Assembly (NCBI GenBank): GCA_034435395.1
Contig: DAOTXK010000394.1
Coordinates: forward strand, 1-42,291
Direction of reading: 5' to 3'
From: DAOTXK01 sp034435395
GTDB lineage: Bacteria > Chloroflexota > Anaerolineae > Aggregatilineales > Ch27
DNA length: 42,291 nucleotides
Part shown: piece by piece, positions 1 to 7,293 of the stretch
Layout: each line of letters opens with the position of its first letter
How positions within the stretch are numbered: position 1 is the first letter of the stretch
Made by a program: the position numbers and the translations under genes
The notes under the pieces: model-generated
Told to the model about the DNA's origin: nothing
The model's database searches: none
What the model saw: the letters and a program-made list of their open reading frames with translations, nothing else

Positions 1-24
1 GGGCCCCCCCCCCCCCCCCCCCCC
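1..24. repeat. Poly-C homopolymer at the window edge
   Basis: Three G bases are followed by 21 consecutive C bases at the extreme left edge. Nothing else in the window has a homopolymer of this length. Because it sits at the very end, an assembly or sequencing artefact (poly-G read tails) is more likely than a biological tract. No gene can be read through it; pyrF ends 20 bases inside. Confidence 0.8.
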
Positions 25-43
25 GGCCGTCGCCGGTGCGGGG

Positions 44-862
44 CTATGAGGCCGTGTCGATCCGTCGGTGCCGGTTCAGCGCTTCTCTCAGCGCGCGGGC
101 CGCTGCTGCCGGGTCCTCGGCAAAAATGATCCCCCGCGAGGCGTTGACGATCAGCCCCTTTCCTTCGGCGTTCAACCCGGCGCGGAGAGTCGACGCGATG
201 TCCGCCCCCTGCGCGCCGATTCCCGGCACCAGCAGCGTCATCTCGCCGACCAGCTCGCGGAGGCGTGCCAGCTCCTGCGGATAGGTCGCGCCCGCCACCA
301 GCATACAGTTGCCGTGTCGGTTCCACTCGTCACGCACCCGCTCCGCCACCGCCTGCCACAACGGCCGTCCCGCGACGACCAGGTCCTGAAACTCGCCCGC
401 CCCCGGATTGGAGGTGCGGCAGAGGATGATGCAGCCTTTATCCGCCCGCGCCAGGAACGGCTCCAGCGCTTCCCGCCCCAGGTACGGGTTGAGCGTCACC
501 GCGTCGAAGCCCAGGCGGTCAAACAGGGCGGTGGCGTAGGCCCGGCTGGTGGAGCCGATGTCCGCCCGTTTGGCATCGCCGATCGTCAGGATGTCCGGGT
601 GCGACTCGCGGAGGTAGGCCATCGTCAGCCGCAGGGCGGCGATGCCCGCTTCCCCCTGCGCTTCGTAAAAGGCAAGGTTCGGTTTATAGGCGCTGACATA
701 AGGATGGGTTTGTTGGATGATCCAGCGGTTGAAGGCGAACTGCGGATATTCAGCTTCCCGGAAGGGCGCGGGCAGCTGGTCCAGGTCGCTGTCCAGCCCC
801 ACGCATAACAGGGAATCGGCCCGCTCCACCCGGCGGTTGTACTTGTCGACGACGGCGCTCAT
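44..862 (-). CDS. pyrF: Orotidine 5'-phosphate decarboxylase (PyrF)
   Basis: Cytosolic enzyme for the last step of de novo UMP synthesis, decarboxylating OMP to UMP. The 272-aa protein has the length of the longer (type 2) bacterial PyrF subfamily. The active-site strand reads LTIGDAKRADIGSTS, with the conserved Asp-Lys-x-x-Asp array; the phosphate-binding end contains VPGIGAQGAD and IVNASRGI. The N-terminus carries CVGLDSD, the usual substrate-binding Asp motif. It is the last gene of the pyrBCDEF operon, starting 6 bases after the pyrE stop. The assignment is secure; only the exact subfamily is inferred from length and motif. Confidence 0.96.
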   Translation of the reverse strand: MSAVVDKYNRRVERADSLLCVGLDSDLDQLPAPFREAEYPQFAFNRWIIQQTHPYVSAYKPNLAFYEAQGEAGIAALRLTMAYLRESHPDILTIGDAKRADIGSTSRAYATALFDRLGFDAVTLNPYLGREALEPFLARADKGCIILCRTSNPGAGEFQDLVVAGRPLWQAVAERVRDEWNRHGNCMLVAGATYPQELARLRELVGEMTLLVPGIGAQGADIASTLRAGLNAEGKGLIVNASRGIIFAEDPAAAARALREALNRHRRIDTAS

Positions 863-868
863 CGCGGC

Positions 869-1540
869 CTACGGCTCCCCCTCCGCGTCGCTCGCCGACC
901 CGATCCAGCCGTGAGGATCGCGCCGCCAGGCTTCCAGCAGCGCCCGCCCCGCCGGGTCGAGCAGCCCCATCCGGGTTGCTTCGGCCACGATGGCCGTGAA
1001 CGGCGTCAGGAGATGCAGCCGCACCTGCGCCGCTTCAAACGCCTGGCGGGCCTCAGGAAATCCGTAGCTGGTGATGCACAGGCAGTCGTTCACCAGCGCG
1101 CCCTCGCCGCGCAGCGCCGCCACCCCCGCCAGGCTGCTCCCGCCGGTGGTCACCAGGTCTTCCACCAGCAGCACCCGCTTCCCTTCCACTTCCCCGCCTT
1201 CGACCCGGCGGCGGGTGCCGTGCGCTTTGGCCTGCTTGCGCACAAACACCGAGGGCTTCTTCAACCGGTAGGCCAGCGCCGCGCTGTGGGGAATCCCTGC
1301 CGCTTCGATGCCCGCGATCACGTCGAAGACGATGGCCTGGGCCTCAATGACCCCCTGAAATCCTTCGATCACGATCCCCCACTGGGCGGGCCAGAACGGC
1401 AGTCGGCGGTTATCCACGTACACCGGGGACCGGATGCCCGACTGAAAGGTGATCGGTTGCTGCGGCGTGAAGGCCACCGCCCCGATCTCAAGCAGCGCCC
1501 TGGCGACCCGGTTCTGCCAGGAGCGGGTCGATTCGGTCAT
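869..1540 (-). CDS. pyrE: Orotate phosphoribosyltransferase (PyrE)
   Basis: Transfers the phosphoribosyl group of PRPP to orotate, giving OMP for PyrF. The 223-aa sequence contains the diagnostic PRPP-binding loop VLLVEDLVTTGGSS around residues 130-143. An N-terminal segment (GAVAFTPQQPITFQSGIRSPVYVDNR) matches the orotate-side region of the family, and a catalytic-loop-like KQAKAHGTRR stretch precedes the PRPP loop. The start codon overlaps the pyrD stop by four bases (ATGA type), a sign of translational coupling. The C-terminus runs about 15 residues beyond the family core and looks unstructured. Confidence 0.96.
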   Translation of the reverse strand: MTESTRSWQNRVARALLEIGAVAFTPQQPITFQSGIRSPVYVDNRRLPFWPAQWGIVIEGFQGVIEAQAIVFDVIAGIEAAGIPHSAALAYRLKKPSVFVRKQAKAHGTRRRVEGGEVEGKRVLLVEDLVTTGGSSLAGVAALRGEGALVNDCLCITSYGFPEARQAFEAAQVRLHLLTPFTAIVAEATRMGLLDPAGRALLEAWRRDPHGWIGSASDAEGEP

Positions 1541-2715
1541 GGGTCTCTCCTGCGCCTCCCTCGGCGGCTGGCCGCTCGCCCCTCGGCGCTGATCAACGCC
1601 GCCGCCAGCGGTCCCCGGTAGACCAGCGCCGTCCAGTACTGGACCGCCCGCACGCCCAGGTTGAGAAAATCACGGTATGTCTCGCCGTCCAACACGCCGC
1701 CGCAGCCGACCACGTCCACCGGATAACCCCGCGCTTTTTTCACGTCCATCAAAACCGCCGCCGCCGCGACGGCCTGCCGGTGCAGCCGCCCGCCCCCCAC
1801 GCCCGCCATGACGGTCCCGCCATCCGGCGCGGGCCGGGGCAACGTGTTGGTGGCGACCACGGCCCGCGCCCCAACCTCCACCAGAACCCCCATCAGCCCC
1901 CGGTACTGGTCGGCCCCGAGCGACGGCCCCACTTTCACCCACAGCGGGATGGCCCGCCCGACCGTCTGGGCCGCCGTCTCCAGGTATCCGGCCGCCGCCC
2001 CGCACAACCGCCGGGCCTGGTCGGCGGTCTGGTGACCGTGGGGATCGTCCTCGGTGTTGGGGCAGCTCAGGTTGAGCGTGAACCAGGTCGGCCAGACACC
2101 CCGCGTTACGAACGCCGCCAGCGCGGCCAGGACTTCTTCCGTCTGCTGATCCACGTCCTCCACGCCGGGGCTGACCGCCACGTTGATCCCAAACTGCGGC
2201 GGCAGATCGCCCTTGTGCGCCGCCAGGAACGCCGCTGCCGCCGCCGCGCCGGGATTCCTCAGCCCGACCCGGTTCTGGGTGGACCGGGTGGCCGCGTCCC
2301 GCCACAGGACGACCCCGCTGTTACCCGGTCGCGGCCAGCGGGTGAACGACCCGAATTCGACCGGCCCGACCAGCCGGGGGACGGACCGCCAGCCGGGCAC
2401 GATGTTCCGGCCAGCCGCCACCGCCGCCAGGGCCGCCTCCTCGCTGTCAAAGCCGTCCCCCTTGACCAGCCCGGCGGCCAGGATCAGCGGCCCGGCCAGG
2501 TCTGCCCCGCCGACCGCCACCGGCTCCGCCGGGAAGGCCAGCCGATGAGACGCTCCCCACAGCGGTTGCAGCCAGCGCTGCCCGTCCGACCAGCGCAGCA
2601 GCCGAATCACGCGGTCGTGCGCTTCCTGGGCCGACGCGCGGAAGATGATCGGCCGCGCCAGCCCGGCGTAGGCGGCCCGGCTGGCCTGGAGAAAAGCCGC
2701 GCGCAGCAGCCTCAT
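1537..2715 (-). CDS. pyrD: Dihydroorotate dehydrogenase, class 2-like with a class 1-type Cys
   Basis: FMN enzyme that oxidises dihydroorotate to orotate. The 392-aa protein has an N-terminal helical extension like membrane-associated class 2 enzymes, and the motif NRVGLRNPGA corresponds to the class 2 NRMGFNN region. However, the catalytic loop reads LNLSCPN (Cys at residue 218); class 2 enzymes normally have Ser there and class 1 enzymes have Cys. The FMN-phosphate end reads VVGCGGVLDGETYRDFLNLG. No pyrK gene, the partner of class 1B enzymes, lies nearby. It overlaps both neighbours by 4 bases. The DHODH assignment is firm; its class and electron acceptor are uncertain. Confidence 0.9.
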   Translation of the reverse strand: MRLLRAAFLQASRAAYAGLARPIIFRASAQEAHDRVIRLLRWSDGQRWLQPLWGASHRLAFPAEPVAVGGADLAGPLILAAGLVKGDGFDSEEAALAAVAAGRNIVPGWRSVPRLVGPVEFGSFTRWPRPGNSGVVLWRDAATRSTQNRVGLRNPGAAAAAAFLAAHKGDLPPQFGINVAVSPGVEDVDQQTEEVLAALAAFVTRGVWPTWFTLNLSCPNTEDDPHGHQTADQARRLCGAAAGYLETAAQTVGRAIPLWVKVGPSLGADQYRGLMGVLVEVGARAVVATNTLPRPAPDGGTVMAGVGGGRLHRQAVAAAAVLMDVKKARGYPVDVVGCGGVLDGETYRDFLNLGVRAVQYWTALVYRGPLAAALISAEGRAASRRGRRRRDP

Positions 2716-3797
2716 GGCGAGGGACCTACGCCGTACAGATCAGCCCCAAACCCCGGCGGGACCAGGACCCGCTCCCCATCGAAGACCCGCCGCCCGCGAA
2801 TCCACACCTCCCGCACCGCCCCGTACACCCGCTGGCCCTCAAACGGCGACCAGCCGCACTGCGTCCGCAGATTGGCGCGGGCGATGACGAACGAGGCTCC
2901 CAGGTCCACCAGGGTGTACGTCCCCGGATCGGGCCGGACGCCGAACAACTGCTGGGGTCGCCGGGCGACCAGCGCGATCAGGCGTTCCTTGGTCAGCCGC
3001 CCCTCGCGCACCGCCGTGCCCAGCAGCGGCAGCGTCGTCTCCAATCCCGGCACGCCATACGGCGGCCTGTCCGACTCTTTTTCGGCCAGCGTGTGCGGCG
3101 CATGATCCGATTCCACCACGTCCACCACGCCGTCGTCGATGGCCGCCCACAGGGCATCGACATCGGCCCGCGTTTTGAGTTCCGGCTTCATCCGACCCAA
3201 CGCGCCGAGCGCCCGCCCGTCCTCCTGGGTGAGATAGAGGTGGTGCGGCGTGACGCCCACACTGATGGGCAGCCCCTCTTCTTTGGCCGCCCGCAGACAG
3301 GCGATCTCCTCGGCGGTGCTGATGTGGCAGAAGTGGGTGGGTTTCCGGTACTGGCGCACCAGCGCCAGAATGTCCAGCACGGTCGCCCCCTCGGCGTGCA
3401 CGGCGATGGGCCGGCGGCCCGGCCAGCGGTCGTAGTGACGGGCGCGTCGGGCCTGGTCCTCGATCAACAGCGTGCCGGTGGTGGCGTTGTTGTAGATTTT
3501 CAGGCCGCACACCGACCCCGCCACGTCGGCGTACTCAGCGGAATTATCGGCCTGACTGGCCCCGAAGTACAGCCCCCAGTCGCAGACCGCCGCCTCACCG
3601 ATGGCCCGCCGCTTCCTCTCCAGGGCGGCCCGGTCGATGGTCGGGGGCGGCGTGTTGGGCATATCCAGCACCGCCCAATACCCGCCCGCCAGCGCCGCCG
3701 CCGTCTCGCTGGCAAAGGTGGCTTTGTGCGACCAGTCCAGGTCTCGCAGGTGGACATGCGGGTCCAGCATGCCGGGGATGGTGAGCGTCTGGTCCAT
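2712..3797 (-). CDS. pyrC: Dihydroorotase (PyrC, CAD-like amidohydrolase)
   Basis: Zinc amidohydrolase closing carbamoyl-aspartate to dihydroorotate. Metal-binding motifs are all visible: PGMLDPHVHLRD near the N-terminus, GLKIYNN with the Lys expected to be carboxylated, HAEG, THFCHIS, VTPHHLYL and ESDHAPHTLAEK. The compact ~360-aa form resembles the dihydroorotase domain of CAD-type proteins more than the long class I bacterial enzyme. I prefer the ATG at 3797, with GGGCGGCGG just upstream and 8 bases after the pyrB stop; an in-frame GTG at 3815 would add six residues and overlap pyrB. Third in the pathway and second gene in the operon. Confidence 0.94.
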   Translation of the reverse strand: MDQTLTIPGMLDPHVHLRDLDWSHKATFASETAAALAGGYWAVLDMPNTPPPTIDRAALERKRRAIGEAAVCDWGLYFGASQADNSAEYADVAGSVCGLKIYNNATTGTLLIEDQARRARHYDRWPGRRPIAVHAEGATVLDILALVRQYRKPTHFCHISTAEEIACLRAAKEEGLPISVGVTPHHLYLTQEDGRALGALGRMKPELKTRADVDALWAAIDDGVVDVVESDHAPHTLAEKESDRPPYGVPGLETTLPLLGTAVREGRLTKERLIALVARRPQQLFGVRPDPGTYTLVDLGASFVIARANLRTQCGWSPFEGQRVYGAVREVWIRGRRVFDGERVLVPPGFGADLYGVGPSP

Positions 3798-3805
3798 CCG
3801 CCGCC

Positions 3806-4882
3806 CTACACCCACAGTCCGCCCAGGACTTTGGCCAGCAGCGCCATGCGGACGAACATCCCGTTTTCCATCTGGCGGAAGTACACAGCGCGCGGGTCGG
3901 CGTCCAGCTCGTCGTGATCGTCGGGCGTGCCCATCTCGTGCTTGCGGGGCAGGGGGTGCATCAGAATGGCATCCGCCTTGGCCTGGGCCAGCACGGACGG
4001 CTTCATGATGAACCGATCCTTGATGGCCTGGTAGTCCGCCGGGTCGGCGAACCGCTCCTCCTGCACGCGGGTCCAGTAGATCACGTCGCTGCGGCCCAAC
4101 ACGTCGAACAGATCATCCGTCTCCTGCACCTGGATTCCCCGGGAGCAGACGAAGGCTGCAATCGACTCCGGCATCCGCAGGCTGTCGGGCGAAACCAGGT
4201 TCAGGGTCGTGTCCTGCGGCCCATAGCGGGCGATCAGCCTGGCCAGCGAGTGCACCGTGCGGCCATGTTTCAGGTCGCCCACCAGCGTCACCTCCAGCCC
4301 GTCGAACCGCTGCTTGAGATCATAGATGGTGAACATATCCAGCAGGGCCTGGCTGGGGTGCTCGCCGACGCCGTCGCCGCCGCTGATCACCACCGGCCGC
4401 CGCACGATACCCTGCTCGCGCAGCCGGTCGAGGTAGTAGGCCGCTTCATACGACGAGCCGACCTCCGGGTGGCGCAGGACGATGACATCCGAATAACAGC
4501 CCACCGCCCGCACGGTATCCGCCAGGTTCTCGCCCTTGTAAATCGAGGAGAAGCGCACCCCGTTGCTGGCCGCCACCACTTCCCCGCCCAGGTGGCGCAT
4601 GGCCGCCTGGAAGGACAGATCGGTCCGCGTGCTGGCCTCGTAAAACAGCGTCGCCATCACAAACCCGGCGCACAATTGTAGCAGCCCCCGGTCGCGCTGT
4701 TTCATGCGTCGGCGGATCGAGACCGTCGCGTCGAACAGGATTTGCAGATCGTGGCGGTCAAACTGATTGACGGAGATGATGTGTTTGCCGGTGAAGTCGC
4801 CGTCGATGGTGGGCGGGGTGTACAGCTCCACAAAACGTTTGGACTGCCGCAAGTCGGCGTGTAACAAACCTTCAGCTTCCAT
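3806..4882 (-). CDS. pyrB: Aspartate carbamoyltransferase catalytic chain (PyrB)
   Basis: Condenses carbamoyl phosphate and aspartate, the committed step of pyrimidine synthesis. The 358-aa protein has the carbamoyl-phosphate loop ASTRTDLSF, HPSQALLDMF in the middle, and MHPLPRKHEMG near the C-terminus. It is about 50 residues longer than typical catalytic chains, mainly through an N-terminal extension. The loop has Asp where many ATCases have Arg (STRTR). The ATG at 4882 is chosen because GGGAGG lies 5-6 bases upstream; a longer frame beginning with TTG at 4963 would read through the leader terminator. No regulatory chain gene pyrI is next to it. First gene of the operon, behind a probable attenuator. 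Confidence 0.93.
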   Translation of the reverse strand: MEAEGLLHADLRQSKRFVELYTPPTIDGDFTGKHIISVNQFDRHDLQILFDATVSIRRRMKQRDRGLLQLCAGFVMATLFYEASTRTDLSFQAAMRHLGGEVVAASNGVRFSSIYKGENLADTVRAVGCYSDVIVLRHPEVGSSYEAAYYLDRLREQGIVRRPVVISGGDGVGEHPSQALLDMFTIYDLKQRFDGLEVTLVGDLKHGRTVHSLARLIARYGPQDTTLNLVSPDSLRMPESIAAFVCSRGIQVQETDDLFDVLGRSDVIYWTRVQEERFADPADYQAIKDRFIMKPSVLAQAKADAILMHPLPRKHEMGTPDDHDELDADPRAVYFRQMENGMFVRMALLAKVLGGLWV

Positions 4883-4894
4883 AGGACCTCCCAC

Positions 4895-4920
4895 AAAAAA
4901 ACCACCGCTAAGGGTGGTTT
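4895..4920 (-). terminator. Intrinsic terminator/attenuator in the pyr leader
   Basis: On the minus strand AAACCACC (4920-4913) pairs perfectly with GGTGGTTT (4906-4899), leaving a 6-base loop, and a run of seven T spans 4901-4895. It sits 12 bases upstream of the pyrB start codon, inside the transcript from the 5113-5141 promoter, so it can only act as an attenuator of the operon. The stop codon of the 22-codon leader ORF lies in its loop. Confidence 0.75.
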
Positions 4921-4976
4921 GGACTCTCAACAGGCGGGCCGATGGTGGATGCCCGGCCCCCAACGGCGCGAATCAT
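4908..4976 (-). CDS. Putative pyr operon leader peptide (22 aa)
   Basis: Short ORF starting MIRAVGG and ending ESPNHP, followed by TAG at 4910-4908. GAGG lies four bases before the ATG, and a second purine stretch AGGAG lies further upstream, so initiation is plausible. The last codons form the 5' arm of the attenuator hairpin and the stop codon is in its loop, so a ribosome finishing this ORF would keep the terminator from folding. The layout is that of the enterobacterial pyrBI leader, where close ribosome-RNA polymerase coupling at low UTP prevents termination. The peptide sequence itself has no recognisable codon run. Function is inferred from position only. Confidence 0.55.
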   Translation of the reverse strand: MIRAVGGRASTIGPPVESPNHP

Positions 4977-5012
4977 GCCACCTCGCTCCTGCCATGGGCC
5001 GACAGAGGTGGC
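4977..5012 (-). promoter_or_regulatory. Hairpin sequestering the leader ORF ribosome binding site
   Basis: On the minus strand GCCACCTC (5012-5005) pairs perfectly with GAGGTGGC (4984-4977) around a 20-base loop. The 3' arm contains the GAGG ribosome binding site of the leader ORF and ends immediately before its ATG. Closing this hairpin would block leader translation and so favour the downstream terminator. A ligand or protein such as PyrR could act here, but no pyrR gene is in the window. Confidence 0.5.
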
Positions 5013-5081
5013 GAAGGGTGCCAATCGTCATGGCGTCTGGAATCCGATGGCCGAATATGCGCGGACGGGCCGCCAACCGAC

Positions 5082-5106
5082 AAAAAACCAGAGCCGCAGA
5101 CTCTGG
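5082..5106 (-). terminator. Intrinsic terminator at the pyr start site
   Basis: CCAGAG (5106-5101) pairs with CTCTGG (5093-5088) around a 7-base loop and is followed by six T (5087-5082). It lies about 110 bases downstream of the histidine kinase stop and is the best terminator for the btu-two-component operon. It also begins almost exactly where transcription from the pyr promoter should start, so it may form the very 5' end of the pyr transcript. Confidence 0.65.
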
Positions 5107-5112
5107 AATTGC

Positions 5113-5141
5113 ACTCTACCCTGAACTTCCCCGCTTGTCAA
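5113..5141 (-). promoter_or_regulatory. Sigma70-type promoter of the pyr operon
   Basis: On the minus strand TTGACA (5141-5136) is followed after exactly 17 bases by TAGAGT (5118-5113). The -35 is perfect and the -10 matches four of six. Predicted start is near 5106, giving a leader of about 225 bases before pyrB. Confidence 0.7.
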
Positions 5142-5216
5142 GATAGCGGAACCCCACGGGGTATATTTCAACCGGGTCCAGTCTGGCCTCCCATTTGGGG
5201 CATTCTAAGGATGGAA

Positions 5217-6605
5217 TCAGCCCGCCGCAGGCAATTCGAGCATGATCGCCACCTCGCCGGCGGCGCTCTCCGCCCAGATGCGCCCGCCATGAAGCTGGAC
5301 CAGCTGCCGGGCGATGGCCAGCCCCAGGCCGCTTCCGCCTTCATCTTTGGCGCGGGCCTCGTCGGCGCGCCAGAAGCGGTCGAAGATGTGCGCGACCTCC
5401 TCCGGCGTCAGCCCCTGGCCGCTATTACGCACCGTAAACCGCACTCCCCCGGCGGACGCTTCAACCGCCACCTGAATCTGCCCGCCCGCCGGCGTGTGGC
5501 GCACAGCATTGCTCAACAGGTTTCCCAACACCTGTTGGATACGGTCAGCGTCGACCAGCACGGGCGGCAGGGCAGGGGCGGTGTGCTGGCTCAACGTGAT
5601 CCCGGCGTCCGCCGCCAGCGGGGCGAAGGAGGCCACCGCCTCATGGACGAGATCGCCCGGCGGGACCGCCGCGCGCTCCAGCGGCAGCCGCCCGGCTTCG
5701 GCCATGGTCAGCAGGCGCAGATCGTCAACCAGCCGCGCCAGGTGGATGGTCTGTTCGAGGGCCACCGCCAGGTGCGCGCCGTCCGGCGGCAAAACGCCGT
5801 CGAGCATCGCTTCCAGGTGCCCGCGCAGCACGCTTACCGGCGTGCGCAGCTCGTGGGCCACGTCGGCGGCCATCCGCTGCCGCTGCTGTTCCCCTGCCGC
5901 CAGGTCGCGGGACATGGCGTTGAACGCCTGCGCCAGCTCGGCCAGCTCGCTGGACCCGCTGACCGGCACCTGCCGCCCCAGCCCTCCGGCGGAGAGATCG
6001 CGGACGGCGGCGGTCAGACGGTGCAGGGGACGGGTCAGCCCCCAGGCCAGCAGCGCCCCCACGGCCACCGCCAGCCCGCCCGCGCCGATGGCCGCCGCTC
6101 CCAGCCAGTTCGCGGTCTGGGTGAGGAAGCGCGCCTCGGCACTGCCGAGGGCCTGCCGACCGGGCGTCTCCTGCCCCAGCAGGCCGACCGTAACGCCATC
6201 AACGATGATCGGCACCGCCCCGCCCTGGACCGCGCCGCTCATCGCCGTGCCCACCAGCGCGTCATCCGTCGCCGCCCGGATCAGGCCCGACGGATCGGCC
6301 ACCATGAGCTGCGCCCCCCGCGGACTGTCCCCGCGACCGGGGCCCTGGCCCGCCTCGCCACCGCGCGCCCCGCGCCCCGGCAGCACCGCCTCCGCCCCTT
6401 CCCAACCGGCATGAGCCGTGTAGTAGGCTTCCAGGTCGGCGATCAGGTCGGTGCCCAGCCCCAGCACATTCTGCTGGTTGATGTAATTGCGGAAGTTGGC
6501 TTCGGTGGCCTGCCGCACGATCAGCGCGACCAGACCAATCGCCGCCCATGTCACCAGCAGAAACGCCAGCGATAACCTGGCCCACAGGCCCTTGAATCTA
6601 CCCAT
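5217..6605 (-). CDS. Sensor histidine kinase (BaeS-like)
   Basis: Membrane-bound kinase of a two-component pair. The 462-aa protein has TM1 at about residues 10-30, a ~135-residue extracytoplasmic region with a Gly/Arg-rich stretch, TM2 at about 168-190, then HAMP. The phospho-acceptor H-box HELRTP has its His at residue 251; the N-box GNLLSNAVRH (361-370), NSGQG, FDRFWRAD and GSGLGLAIARQLVQLHGG complete the ATPase domain. It overlaps the response regulator by 8 bases, so it is translationally coupled to it. The ligand is unknown. Position at the end of the btuFCD operon suggests a link to corrinoid supply or envelope state, which is inference. Confidence 0.92.
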   Translation of the reverse strand: MGRFKGLWARLSLAFLLVTWAAIGLVALIVRQATEANFRNYINQQNVLGLGTDLIADLEAYYTAHAGWEGAEAVLPGRGARGGEAGQGPGRGDSPRGAQLMVADPSGLIRAATDDALVGTAMSGAVQGGAVPIIVDGVTVGLLGQETPGRQALGSAEARFLTQTANWLGAAAIGAGGLAVAVGALLAWGLTRPLHRLTAAVRDLSAGGLGRQVPVSGSSELAELAQAFNAMSRDLAAGEQQRQRMAADVAHELRTPVSVLRGHLEAMLDGVLPPDGAHLAVALEQTIHLARLVDDLRLLTMAEAGRLPLERAAVPPGDLVHEAVASFAPLAADAGITLSQHTAPALPPVLVDADRIQQVLGNLLSNAVRHTPAGGQIQVAVEASAGGVRFTVRNSGQGLTPEEVAHIFDRFWRADEARAKDEGGSGLGLAIARQLVQLHGGRIWAESAAGEVAIMLELPAAG

Positions 6606-7293
6606 CGTCCGGCCTCAAACGGTACCCCACGCCGTAGACGGTTTCGATGTACCGGGGATCGCGGGGATCGTCCTCGATCTTGGCCCGCAGATTTTTGATG
6701 TGCACGTCAATGGTGCGCTCGTAGGCGGCGAAGGCCTCGCCCTGGAGGCGTTCCAGCAGTTCCAGGCGGCTGAACACCCGCCCCGGTCGTTTGAGCAGGG
6801 TGTGCAGCAGGTCGAACTCGCTGGGCGTGAGATCGATCCGCTCCCCGGCCTTGGTGACCAGGCGGGTCTCAGCGTTCAGCTCCACGTCACCCACCCGCCA
6901 GATCGTCGGCTCGGCGGCCAGGTCGCCGTAAGCCCGGCGGAGCACGGCCCTCACCCGCGCCGCCAGCACGCGCGGGCTGAACGGCTTGGTGACGTACTCG
7001 TCAGCGCCGATGGCCAGCCCGGCGATCTGATCGGCGTCATCGACCCGCGCCGTGAGGAAGATGATCGGCACGGTGCTCTCCTGGCGGATCAGGCGGGCGG
7101 CCTCCCACCCATCAAGCGCCGGCATCATCACGTCCAGGATGACCAGATCGGGTTTTTCGTGCCGGAAGGCGAACAGCGCGTCCCGCCCGTTTTTGACGGT
7201 CAGCACCTGGAATCCGTCTTCTGTCAGGTAAGCCTTCACCGTCTCCAGGATGTGTGGCTCGTCATCGGCGACCAGAATTTTCCGGCCCATCAT
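6598..7293 (-). CDS. OmpR/PhoB-family response regulator (BaeR-like)
   Basis: DNA-binding partner of the downstream kinase. The 231-aa protein has a receiver domain with acidic pocket ADDEPH, phospho-acceptor Asp54 in VILDVMMP, FLTAR, and the conserved Lys in YVTKPF. It continues into a winged-helix output domain with LTPSEFDLLHTLLKRPGRVFSR and ERTIDVHIKNLRAKIEDDP...YIETVYGVGYRL, typical of the OmpR class. The start lies 32 bases inside the end of btuD on a different frame, and the stop overlaps the kinase start by 8 bases. Targets cannot be read from the sequence. Confidence 0.94.
   Translation of the reverse strand: MMGRKILVADDEPHILETVKAYLTEDGFQVLTVKNGRDALFAFRHEKPDLVILDVMMPALDGWEAARLIRQESTVPIIFLTARVDDADQIAGLAIGADEYVTKPFSPRVLAARVRAVLRRAYGDLAAEPTIWRVGDVELNAETRLVTKAGERIDLTPSEFDLLHTLLKRPGRVFSRLELLERLQGEAFAAYERTIDVHIKNLRAKIEDDPRDPRYIETVYGVGYRLRPDDG

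Noticed and set aside
4883..4963. A longer N-terminus for pyrB
   Set aside because: It would begin at a TTG and read through the attenuator hairpin; the ATG at 4882 has a strong site and begins before the family core.
4767..6575. A 602-codon open frame on the plus strand
   Set aside because: Antisense to the histidine kinase and crossing the pyr promoter and leader; low-complexity Arg/Gln/His composition.
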